Below are positions 57,202 to 64,000 of a stretch of 64,000 nucleotides of DNA, in pieces; within the stretch, counting starts at the first letter, position 1; each line of letters starts with the position of its first letter. Under the pieces are notes generated by a model. It was not told the DNA's origin. It ran no database searches and saw only the letters and a list, made by a program, of their open reading frames with translations. This stretch comes from Pseudomonas lactucae (GTDB lineage: Bacteria; Pseudomonadota; Gammaproteobacteria; Pseudomonadales; Pseudomonadaceae): positions 1 to 64,000 of the forward strand of contig NZ_JAFHKI010000052.1 of assembly GCF_016937615.1 (NCBI RefSeq), in the 5' to 3' direction. The translations under genes were made by a program, and so were the position numbers.

Positions 57202-57842
57202 ATGACCCCATCCATGTTGTTCGCTGTCCTTGCCTCGGGTTTTATCTACGGCATTACGCCAGGCCCAGGGGTTCTCGCTGTGTTCGGTATCGGCGCCGCC
57301 CGTGGCCGCCGTGCCGGGGCAGGGTTCCTGTGCGGGCACTTGTTGGGGGATGTGGTGTGGTGCAGTACCGCGCTGATTGCGATTGTCGGTGCGAAGGAAG
57401 TGGGCAGCCGCGCGTTTGATGTACTGGGCATGCTCAGTGGCCTGTACCTGTTCTGGCTCGGCTGGCGCGCCATTCGCACTCAACGCCGTAGCATTGATGC
57501 GCCTCAGGGGGCGGCGCGGCATCCGTTCTGGCACGGCATCCTGTTTGGCCTGACCAACCCCAAGGCCTATCCGGTCGCGGTGGCGACCTTTACCGCGCTG
57601 CTGTCCAGCCGCGCCGAGTTGCTGACCTGGTCGATGTTGCCGGCGTTGATCACCTTGAGCTTCGTCGGTGGCCTGCTGGCCTACGCCATTCTGATCGGTG
57701 TGGTGGGTGCCCAGCGGGTGCGGACGTGTACCAGCGCAATGAAATCCTCATCACTCGGCTGTGCGGCGTGATGTTTATCGGCTTCGCCATCAATGCCCTG
57801 GCCCACGCATTACCAGGCCTGTTTGGCAGCAAACCCGCCTGA
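57202..57842 (+). CDS. LysE-family amino acid exporter (frameshift near the end)
   Basis: The protein has the LysE/RhtB pattern: GITPGPGVLAVFGIGAARGR near the N-terminus, GAGFLCGHLLGDVVW in helix 2, LFWLGWRAIRTQ, and GILFGLTNPKAYPVAVATF. One base is missing near 57727, so the literal frame stops at 57771 after a non-membrane tail. Restoring a G gives YQRNEILITRLCGVMFIGFA, the expected last helix, and a stop at 57842 (213 residues). The substrate is a small amino acid or related metabolite, not identified. Confidence 0.88.
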
Positions 57843-57961
57843 GGAGTCGATGACCGTTCGTCGTACTGGCAAGTTTTTTCTAAACCTTTAGCGTCCTGAA
57901 AATTCGAATTCAGGGCGGGGTGTGTTCCCCCGCGCCAATTTTTGCCCTGGAGGAACCCATC

Positions 57962-58489
57962 ATGAGCCGCATGGCTATCCGGTTACGCACCGCCAGCTTC
58001 GCGATGCTGCTGGGCCTCGGCGCCAGCAATGCTTTCGCCCAGTCGCCTGCTGAATTCATCGAGCAGGCCTCGGCCAAAGGCATGGCCGATATCGAAACCA
58101 GTCGCATGGCTCACGCCAAGACCTCATCCAAGGAAATCAAGGACTACACCATCGAGGTGATCAACGAGCGCACCCTGGCCAACCAGCACTTGGCGGCCAT
58201 CGCCAAGAAGCTCGACCTGCCTGTGGCTCCGCGCGAAAAGATCGTCGACAAGGCCGAAACGCTGATGCCTGAACTCAAGGACGGCGACTCCTTTGACGCG
58301 GCCTACACCGCGCAACAGGTCAAGGAAAACGAAGACGCCATCGCGCTGTTCAAGCAGGAAGGCGCGGCATCGGACGTTCCGGAAATAAAGGCCCTGGTGG
58401 ATGAGACCCTGCCCAAGCTGGAAGAGCGCCTGCAGAAGGCGCGTGCCTTGGCATCGACCTACGGTAAAGGTCATCAAGGCGACGGTTGA
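57962..58489 (+). CDS. DUF4142 periplasmic protein
   Basis: A signal peptide (MLLGLGASNAFAQ) precedes an all-helical DUF4142 domain (FIEQASAKGMADIETSRMA, YTIEVINERTLANQHLAAIA) rich in charged residues. The protein has 175 residues. ATG 57962 lies behind ctggaggaa. A 20-base near-palindrome (57895-57914) lies upstream and could be a regulatory site. The function is unknown. The family is often stress-linked in pseudomonads, which is recollection rather than evidence here. Confidence 0.85.
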   Translation: MSRMAIRLRTASFAMLLGLGASNAFAQSPAEFIEQASAKGMADIETSRMAHAKTSSKEIKDYTIEVINERTLANQHLAAIAKKLDLPVAPREKIVDKAETLMPELKDGDSFDAAYTAQQVKENEDAIALFKQEGAASDVPEIKALVDETLPKLEERLQKARALASTYGKGHQGDG

Positions 58490-58506
58490 TCCTTGAGTAC
58501 AAATAC

Positions 58507-58543
58507 AAAACGCGGTTGGAGCCTCTCCAACCGCCGTTTTTTT
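58507..58543. terminator. Bidirectional intrinsic terminator
   Basis: GCGGTTGGAG...CTCCAACCGC forms a strong stem with A residues before it and seven T residues after it. It lies between the convergent DUF4142 and iron-permease genes. Confidence 0.85.
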
Positions 58544-58949
58544 AAGCCTGGTTCAGGTCGGTCTTGGCGGGCGTTGCGTCGTTGCCGTTAAGACTCAACG
58601 TGTCGGTCTTGCCGATTTCACGGTATTCCTCACGCAGTTTTTCCAGGGTCTTGCGGTCCAGGCCGTCTAGGCTCAGCACTGCGTTCTGGGCATCCTTGGT
58701 GACGCGCAGCAGCTCGTCGATCTTGATGTGCAGAATGTCGTTATCGCGGTTCTGTGTGTTCTGGATCAGGAACACCATGAGGAAGGTGATGATGGTGGTC
58801 GAGGTGTTGATGATCAGCTGCCAGGTGTCGTTGTAGTGAAAATACGGCCCGCTCAGGCTCCACGCCAGAATCAACCCCACCGCCGTGTAGAACGTCCGGG
58901 GGCTGCCCGCCCAGCGCGACAGCTTTTGTGAGACTGCGGAGAATTTCAT
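58542..58949 (-). CDS. Low-affinity iron permease family protein
   Basis: The 135-residue membrane protein has two helices (FYTAVGLILAWSLSGPYF, TTIITFLMVFLIQN) and the family hallmark QNTQNRDNDILHIKIDELL. The acidic tail is cytoplasmic. It belongs to the FET4-like low-affinity iron permease family, but the transport role in bacteria is unproven. ATG 58949 is chosen for the gagga site just upstream. A TTG 15 bases before it is the alternative. Confidence 0.85.
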   Translation of the reverse strand: MKFSAVSQKLSRWAGSPRTFYTAVGLILAWSLSGPYFHYNDTWQLIINTSTTIITFLMVFLIQNTQNRDNDILHIKIDELLRVTKDAQNAVLSLDGLDRKTLEKLREEYREIGKTDTLSLNGNDATPAKTDLNQA

Positions 58950-59222
58950 GACCGGTTTCCTCAAAAGTGGTTGATGAAAATACTGACCGCAGTCCTGGGC
59001 TGAAATTTCTTTTTACAAATAGCCAGCTCACTGACGCTGTAATTCTTTCTCCTTGGAACCTGTTAATGGTGCGTATGGGTAGAGCCTGTCGGGATGACGC
59101 AAGGGGTGCGACGTTGGACCAGATTCGCCGTACCTTGCTGCCGGTCCAGGTAGTGGTTCATCGGGTTTGAGCGTTTGTTCGATGACCAATCGTTTACTCG
59201 CGGTCCGATCGCGGCTGCATGA

Positions 59223-59723
59223 TCAGAAGGGCAGTTTTACCTGGCCGCGCTCCTCGAGCGTTAACAGATACTGCTTGGCCTCAAGCCCTCCGGCAAAGCC
59301 GGTCAAGGTGCCCGAGGCCCCTATTACCCGATGGCAAGGTGCAATGATCGAGATTGGATTGCGCCCATTGGCGGCGCCGACTGCACGCACGGCTTTGGGG
59401 TTGCCGATCTGCTGGGCGATCTGGGTGTAGCTGCGGGTTTCGCCAAACGGGATGGTCAGCAGTGCTTGCCAGACTTGCTTCTGAAAATCGGTACCGGCGA
59501 AGTCCAGTTCCAGCTCGAACCGGTTGCGCGTGCCAGCGAAGTATTCGTTCAATTGGCGCTGCGCTTCCAGCAGTACCGGACTGTCGTTGGCTTCATGCAA
59601 TGGGCCCAGGCGTACGCGGTTGGCGCGTTCTGTTTCCCACAAGATGGCGCAAAGTTTGCTATCGCGCGCCACCAGCGTGAGTTGGCCGACGGGGGAGGGC
59701 ATGAGCGTGTATTCGCAGGGCAT
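59223..59723 (-). CDS. ogt: Methylated-DNA-[protein]-cysteine methyltransferase
   Basis: The 166-residue suicide enzyme removes alkyl groups from O6-methylguanine onto its own cysteine, in PCHRVIGASG. The helix-turn-helix region (PFGETRSYTQIAQQIGNP) and the AVGAANGRNP finger are present. It is Ogt-like in length, with no Ada N-terminal domain. ATG 59723 gives the family-typical start MPCEYTLMPSPVGQL, and the frame open to 59777 is not needed. Confidence 0.92.
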   Translation of the reverse strand: MPCEYTLMPSPVGQLTLVARDSKLCAILWETERANRVRLGPLHEANDSPVLLEAQRQLNEYFAGTRNRFELELDFAGTDFQKQVWQALLTIPFGETRSYTQIAQQIGNPKAVRAVGAANGRNPISIIAPCHRVIGASGTLTGFAGGLEAKQYLLTLEERGQVKLPF

Positions 59724-59824
59724 GGGCGGCTCCTCAAAAGGCTGGTGCGAAAGCTGATGTCGCCACTGTAGTTGCATTCCCTCGGTGGGAAACTACGTTT
59801 CTTGCGATCAAATTCCCTTTGCGC

Positions 59825-60156
59825 TTAGAAATTCCAGTAAACCCAACTGGAGAAAGGCGGGTACCAATAAAGCCGGGAAATATAATACAGACCCATCGGC
59901 AGTGACGCGGTGCCCATCCCGGCGAACGAGAAGGTATTGAGTAGGGTGGCAATCAGTGCCAGCCAACTCACGCGGCGGCTTGCGAAACGCCCGGCGAACC
60001 ACACGCCATAGGCCGATGCTGCGAGGGATGCCAGGGACAGTAGCAGACCCAGTGGGTAAGGTAACCTCACCAAGGCGACCAAAAAAGGTAAACCAGCACC
60101 CAGCCCACCACCTGGCGCAGTATGGGTTTTGCCGTGTGTTGTTCAGGTTCGAGCAT
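59825..60156 (-). CDS. Small hydrophobic membrane protein (frameshift)
   Basis: From ATG 60156 the frame reads MLEPEQHTAKPILRQVVGWV, and one T is missing near 60084 (a run of six where seven is needed). The frame then continues as LVALVRLPYPLGLLLSLASL to SSWVYWNF at 59825. The restored 110 residues contain three to four hydrophobic segments. Without the fix, the longest frame is 85 residues from 60082. No family or function is recognised. Confidence 0.6.
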
Positions 60157-60241
60157 TGCAGTCGTCCCGTTCTATGGGCTGATAAGCCGGCATTATCGGG
60201 GTACCGGCTGTTTGCTGCTGTCGGATTTTGCTGGCGAGGTG

Positions 60242-60544
60242 TTACCTGTCCTGTTGCAATGCCTTGAGCGCGGCCGACGCCAGAAAACCCGAGCGGCTTT
60301 TTTCTTCAGGGTGGTGCATCACGTATTCATCGATACGGTTCAACAGATAGCCCGGCAAGGTGATGTTGAGTTTCTGCGCCTTGCCCAGGTACTTGGTGAC
60401 ATCGATATCGACGATCGCCCAGGTGCAGCCGGCGTAGTGCGGGTTGGCGGCATGCACGGTGACTTTTTGCGCGCCTGGAATCGGCGCGCCGTCTTCCGCC
60501 AGAATCTCGAAGTGCCCTTCGATCGCCTCACGGGCCATGGCCAT
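60242..60544 (-). pseudogene. HicB-like antitoxin remnant
   Basis: The open 100-residue frame MAMAREAIEGHFEILAEDGA through ADPHYAGCTWAIVDID-like residues and LNITLPGYLLNRIDEYV fits the C-terminal half of HicB-type antitoxins, including the DNA-binding ribbon helix. Just upstream in the same frame lies GSIPGCY, then a TAG at 60571-60569, then AGDDLDDA, which is the end of the HicB N-domain broken by an amber codon. No hicA toxin gene is seen beside it. It is probably a relic, although the short frame could still be made from the internal ATG. Confidence 0.6.
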
Positions 60545-60637
60545 GGCGTCGTCAAGATCGTCGCCAGCCTAGTAGCAGCCCGGAATGCTTCCCAGGCCGC
60601 CCATACCAAGGGGAAGGGGAGCCGATACGCAACGATC

Positions 60638-60943
60638 TTAAAAGGGCGCCGCCAGCGAAAACGGAATGCGCAGCGCACCAATAGCCCCGTCACGCACACC
60701 GCACATTTCATCATGCACGCACTGCTGCACCAACACACAGGGAAACGCTGGAACATGCTGCAACAGGTCGCGTAGATGAGTGCTGGAGCGCAGACGCAGG
60801 GTCTTGCCGTTATGATCCAGCAGAGTCTTTTCGCCGTGCTCCAACTTCACCCGCGCAATATAGAAACCGCCCTCCAGCGATAGCAATTGCAACTCTTGTA
60901 TTTCGCCTTTTTCGGCCAGTTCGCTCAGCGTCTGCACATTCAT
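60638..60943 (-). CDS. DUF6482-type small protein
   Basis: The 101-residue soluble protein reads MNVQTLSELAEKGEIQELQL, then FYIARVKLEHGEKTLLD and FPCVLVQQCVHDEMCG. It matches the DUF6482 pattern of small Pseudomonas proteins of unknown function, as I recall it. ATG 60943 is preceded by gagggtgaa. It follows the DUF3833 gene on the same strand by 21 bases, suggesting co-transcription. Confidence 0.75.
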   Translation of the reverse strand: MNVQTLSELAEKGEIQELQLLSLEGGFYIARVKLEHGEKTLLDHNGKTLRLRSSTHLRDLLQHVPAFPCVLVQQCVHDEMCGVRDGAIGALRIPFSLAAPF

Positions 60944-60964
60944 CTTTCACCCTCGCTTCGCACG

Positions 60965-61489
60965 TTATTGGCGACGAAAGAACAACGTGACCTGACCCCA
61001 TTCCACGCCGAACTTGGACATGCTCGAACGGTTGATCATCGTGTCCTCGTCCATCAGGTACATCCAGTCGTCGAAGCTCACCTCGTACACCGAGCCATCC
61101 ACCGGCAGGTTCAGACGATAGCGCCAACGCAGCGCATTACCGGCCACCTCGCCGCGGGCTTCGCCGACCACATCACCCGCCCGTCCGCGCCAGCGCCCCG
61201 GGCCATCGGGGGTGAGCGTCCATACACGCTGCTGGCGCGTGCCGTCGCTGTACAGGAAGCGTTCGTCGAGAATCAGCGTGTTACCTTCGCGTCGGCTGGC
61301 AATCTCCACCTCGAAGCGCTTGGCCACTTCTCCCGAGCGCTTCTCGAAGATGCCCCAGGCCTTGACGGGTTTGCTGAAGAAGCGCTCCAGGTCCAACGTC
61401 GGTCGCTGGTCGGCATAGTGTTCCACCCCAACGCCTGTGCAGCTGCACAGGCCGAGTAGCAGCAACAGTGAAACCAGAAGACGTGGCAT
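60965..61489 (-). CDS. DUF3833 lipoprotein
   Basis: The 174-residue precursor has a signal peptide with lipobox LCSC (Cys17) and a lipocalin-like beta-rich domain (FFSKPVKAWGIFEKRSGEVA, DERFLYSDGTRQQRVWTLTP, GNALRWRYRLNLPVDGSVYE). The family is of unknown function and is thought to be envelope-associated. It is the first gene of the pair with the DUF6482 gene. Confidence 0.85.
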   Translation of the reverse strand: MPRLLVSLLLLLGLCSCTGVGVEHYADQRPTLDLERFFSKPVKAWGIFEKRSGEVAKRFEVEIASRREGNTLILDERFLYSDGTRQQRVWTLTPDGPGRWRGRAGDVVGEARGEVAGNALRWRYRLNLPVDGSVYEVSFDDWMYLMDEDTMINRSSMSKFGVEWGQVTLFFRRQ

Positions 61490-61617
61490 GGCCGGGCTCC
61501 TTGATCACGCGACGGGATGCCGGTGTTCAAGGCTTGATGGTTGTACAAAAATATAATTTTGTATAGGTTTTGCTCCGAAAAAACCAGGCCAATGGTCTGA
61601 ACTCAGATTTTGCCCAT

Positions 61618-61644
61618 AAAAAACCGACCATCAGGTCGTTTTTT
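61618..61644 (-). terminator. Intrinsic terminator after tRNA-Gly
   Basis: CGACC-ATCA-GGTCG (61625-61638) is flanked by A-runs and T-runs. On the minus strand it lies 45 bases beyond the tRNA 3' end and should end its transcript. Confidence 0.8.
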
Positions 61645-61688
61645 ATGCGTCCCCGTCAAGAAAATCAAGACGCGAAAGCGAAATGGAG

Positions 61689-61762
61689 TGGAGCGGGTAG
61701 AGGGAATCGAACCCTCAACTAAAGCTTGGGAAGCTTTCGTTTTGCCACTAAACTATACCCGC
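61689..61762 (-). tRNA. tRNA-Gly (anticodon CCC)
   Basis: Read on the minus strand, the gene begins GCGGGTATAGTTTAGTGG (acceptor and D arm) and has the anticodon stem AAGC with loop TTCCCAA, giving anticodon CCC. A T arm containing GGTTCGATTCC follows, and TACCCGC closes the acceptor stem. Discriminator T and encoded CCA are at the 3' end. The total is 74 bases. It decodes GGG. Confidence 0.93.
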
Positions 61763-61874
61763 TCAGAGCGGCTGACTTTGTACCAGATGTTCGCCAGAAT
61801 TTGAAGTTTTTCTTTGAAAATGTGCAGGTTGCGGCGAAGGCGCTCGTACCGTTGCTCCCTCGCCACATGCCCTC

Positions 61875-62758
61875 TCACATCGCAAACGCATGCTGCGTCT
61901 GGCCTTGGCTGTAGCGCAATCGGCTGACCTGCCGTTCTGACTTCAAGAAGCCCACCACCGCGTCTCGACTGTCCCGGCACGCCGCCTTATGCTCCATATC
62001 CAGAAAATGCCCCGTCGCCGCTATGGTGCTGAAGCTGCTGTTGGCCACATGCTGGCCAAACAACTTGGCGTCCTGAGCGCTGGTGTATTCGTCCCATTCG
62101 CCGTTGAGGAACAGCACCGGAATGTCGATGGCCTTGGCCGCCTTCAGATAGCACAACCGATCGCTGTTGAGCACTTGGCTGATATGGAAGTGCATCTGCC
62201 CGTATTCGTGCTCGGCCAGGCTGCTCACATGCTTGTAATTGAAGCGCTTGAACAGCGAAGGCAGGTGCTTGCCGATGGTGCTGTTGACCAAGTGGCCGAC
62301 GCGGTCGCGGTCGAGGTTGCCGAGGTAATCGACGCCGCGCTCCAAGTAGTCGCGCATGGGCGCGTTGATCACTGGCGAGAACGAGCTGATCACGGCCTTC
62401 TCTACACGTCGCGGACGCTGGGCGAGCGCGATCAGGGTGCGGCGCCGCCCCAGGAGAACGACAGCACGTGTTCGGCGGCGAAGTGCTCGATCAGCTCCAG
62501 GAGGACCTGGCCTTCGACTTCTTTCGTCAGCATGTGCTCATGACGGTTATGGATTTTGGAACGCCCAGCGTAAGGCTGGTCATACAAAACCACATTGAAT
62601 TGCGGGTGCAGGCTTTTCACGGTTTGGGCGAAGGAGGCCGTGGTGGCCATCGAGCCGTTGACCAGGATAATGGTCTTGGCCGCTGCGTCCGCGCGATAGA
62701 ACTCCGTGTAAACCCGATACTGACCCTGTATATCCAACACAGCGATTTCTGGCCTCAT
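61875..62758 (-). pseudogene. phaG: 3-hydroxyacyl-ACP:CoA transacylase PhaG, single-base frameshift
   Basis: The protein reads MRPEIAVLDIQGQYRVYTEF, then IILVNGSMATTASFAQTVKS, with the nucleophile serine in SFSWGGA. It closely matches PhaG, which links fatty acid synthesis to medium-chain polyhydroxyalkanoate production and is a relative of RhlA. One A is missing near 62440, so the frame breaks after GGAAP and resumes as LIALAQRPRRVEKAVISSF. The restored length is 294 residues, as in P. putida. ATG 62758 is chosen because it matches the known start. The break is probably a sequencing error. Confidence 0.92.
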
Positions 62759-63063
62759 GTCGTAAGACTCCTGGCAAGCGGGTAGGGCGCGCAGAACACT
62801 CTGCACGAGCTTTGTGACAGGTAGGCATACGCCTGGAAGATGAGGGCCCATGCCGGTCCGATGAAGGCTGGCCGACGGGTGTTGTTATGGCGGGCTGTTT
62901 GCCTGGAAGGCCCGTGGATCAAGCGCGGGCGAGGGCAAGGTGTTTCTTGGAGGTTATAGGTGACTCGCCAGTCATGTCATGGCGGCTGATTGGGAGTCAA
63001 GCACAGGCTCGGGATGTCGCAAGTCGCACAAATGGTTTTTTGCCATCGGCGGCCGAACGGTCG
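62759..63063. other. Intergenic region upstream of phaG
   Basis: These 305 bases hold the presumed phaG promoter. I see no RNA gene, repeat or convincing reading frame. Confidence 0.4.
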
Positions 63064-63756
63064 TCAGATCCGTCTGATTTCCTCAAGACTCAACGCTCGA
63101 TATTCACCCGGCGCAAGCGCACTGTCCAACTCAAGCGGCCCCATGCGTTCGCGATGCAGGCCGATCACTTTGTTGTTGAAGTGTCCGAACATGCGCTTTA
63201 CCTGGTGATAGCGACCTTCGATGATGCTCAAGCGCGCGGTCGTCGGCCCCAGCAAGGCCAGTTCGGCGGGTTGGGTGGTGAGGTCTTCAAACGCGAAGTA
63301 CAGGCCGGCGGCAAACGTCGGCGCGTATTCGGGGCCGATAGTGTCCTCGGTGTGCACCCGGTAAACCTTGGGCAGTTTGGTCGTCGGTTGCGTGAGGCGC
63401 CGCGACCACTGGCCGTCGTTGGTGATCAGCATCAGGCCGGTGGTGTTGAAGTCCAGACGGCCGGCGATATGCAGCTCGTCTTTATCCGGCTCATCCAGCA
63501 AGTCCAATACGGTCGGGTGCTGCGGGTCCGACGTCGCACTCACGCAACCCTGCGGTTTATGCAACATGAAGTAACGCGCCGGTTTACCCGCCTGAATGAC
63601 CTCATCGTCCACGCGCACACAACTGAAATCACGAACGTCGTGGTGCGGATCGCTGACCGCCACGCCATCGACGCTCACCCGCCGTTCAACCAACAGGAGG
63701 CGCACTTGCCGACGATTGAACCGGGGCAAGTTGCTCAGGAAGCGATCAATCCGCAT
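63064..63756 (-). CDS. rsuA: RsuA-family pseudouridine synthase
   Basis: The 230-residue enzyme has an N-terminal S4 domain (MRIDRFLSNLPRFNRRQVRL) and the synthase domain with the catalytic Asp in HIAGRLDFNTTGLMLITND. The GRYHQVKRMFGHFNNKV motif is the RsuA-group KR motif. It probably makes pseudouridine 516 in 16S rRNA. ATG 63756 begins the S4 domain. The start overlaps the end of the CWC gene by 11 bases. Confidence 0.9.
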   Translation of the reverse strand: MRIDRFLSNLPRFNRRQVRLLLVERRVSVDGVAVSDPHHDVRDFSCVRVDDEVIQAGKPARYFMLHKPQGCVSATSDPQHPTVLDLLDEPDKDELHIAGRLDFNTTGLMLITNDGQWSRRLTQPTTKLPKVYRVHTEDTIGPEYAPTFAAGLYFAFEDLTTQPAELALLGPTTARLSIIEGRYHQVKRMFGHFNNKVIGLHRERMGPLELDSALAPGEYRALSLEEIRRI

Positions 63757-63958
63757 TGCGGCCACGCAGCTGTTCGTCCACCTGGGCGCAGCGCGGGCAC
63801 AGGCAGGCGCTGTTGCGCAACTCATCGGGCAGCGCCTGGAGCACCGCCGGGTCGATAGTGACGCTGTAGCACCAGCAGGCCTGGTCGGCGGTGCGCGGGT
63901 CGGCCAGGGTACAGTCGTTACGGGCGCCGCAGGCGGGGCAAAGGCTTGGCGTGGTCAT
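63746..63958 (-). CDS. Cysteine-rich CWC-family protein
   Basis: This 70-residue protein has four CxxC/CxC-type elements (CPACGARNDC, CWCY, ACLCPRC) typical of the CWC zinc-ribbon-like family of unknown function. It overlaps the pseudouridine synthase start by 11 bases, so the two are translationally coupled. The gene's stop lies inside the next gene. Confidence 0.85.
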   Translation of the reverse strand: MTTPSLCPACGARNDCTLADPRTADQACWCYSVTIDPAVLQALPDELRNSACLCPRCAQVDEQLRGRNAD

Positions 63959-64000
63959 GGGGCGGGCGGCATCGGGCAGGGTTCACTCGGACCTGCACGA

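Noticed and set aside
56387..60640. Region considered as a genomic island because of two toxin-antitoxin remnants and fosA
   Set aside because: No integrase, attachment site or base-composition break is visible, and the genes between are common core Pseudomonas genes.
61689..61762. tRNA-Gly considered as an integration site
   Set aside because: No integrase gene or duplicated tRNA 3' end is seen on either side within the window.

Overview
The window reads as chromosomal DNA of a fluorescent pseudomonad (Pseudomonas fluorescens group). This rests on the full pca (protocatechuate) cluster, an EmhABC/TtgABC efflux operon with its operator, RapA, HscC, PhaG, OlsBA and FosA proteins of Pseudomonas type, GC-rich codon use and GTGGGAGGGGG-type REP palindromes between genes. 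I see no prophage, insertion sequence, CRISPR array, rRNA operon or replication origin. One tRNA gene, tRNA-Gly(CCC), is present.

Layout. 0-11 kb: a divergent tubulin/FtsZ-superfamily protein, a cysteine-cluster protein, an MFS carrier, the RNA polymerase recycling ATPase RapA, three small proteins, a Pit-type phosphate transporter and a 66-residue protein. 11-22 kb: the beta-ketoadipate cluster pcaR-K-I-J-F-H-G-T-B-D-C, with PcaR-like boxes before pcaR, pcaK and pcaIJ. It encodes 4-hydroxybenzoate uptake, protocatechuate ring cleavage and conversion to succinyl-CoA plus acetyl-CoA. 22-28 kb: a NodB-type deacetylase lipoprotein, an OprD-family porin, and the HscC Hsp70 with a membrane J-domain partner. 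28-34.5 kb: the emhABC RND efflux operon, divergent from its repressor emhR. 34.7-37.5 kb: an ArsR regulator, MFS pump and old-yellow-enzyme operon with repeated operator-like sites. 37.5-43 kb: ACP phosphodiesterase, ornithine-lipid genes olsB-olsA, a serine hydrolase, a YceI protein and a cardiolipin-synthase-type enzyme. 43-49 kb: BglX, a LemA-TPM-TPM module and a methyltransferase. 49-53.3 kb: a Fur-box-preceded ECF sigma / FecR / TonB receptor system of haem-uptake type. 53.3-64 kb: a SIR2-like DUF4917 protein, an iron alcohol dehydrogenase, FosA, a LysE exporter, an Ogt methyltransferase, toxin-antitoxin remnants, DUF proteins, tRNA-Gly, phaG, an RsuA-family pseudouridine synthase and a CWC protein.

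A striking property of this sequence is that at least nine conserved genes (pitA, pcaR, pcaH, pcaD, an iron alcohol dehydrogenase, a Rossmann-fold gene, a LysE gene, a small membrane-protein gene and phaG) each lack one base, or two in one case, and in nearly all cases the loss falls in a short homopolymer. Every break is a deletion and every length becomes a multiple of three when the base is restored. This looks like uncorrected sequencing error rather than mass gene decay. I therefore annotate the restored gene extents and say where each break is. In contrast, a ParE-like toxin and a HicB-like antitoxin carry in-frame stop codons and look like true relics.

The best candidates for new biology are the chromosomal tubulin-like protein at the left edge, the SIR2-like DUF4917 protein, and the HscC plus membrane J-protein pair.
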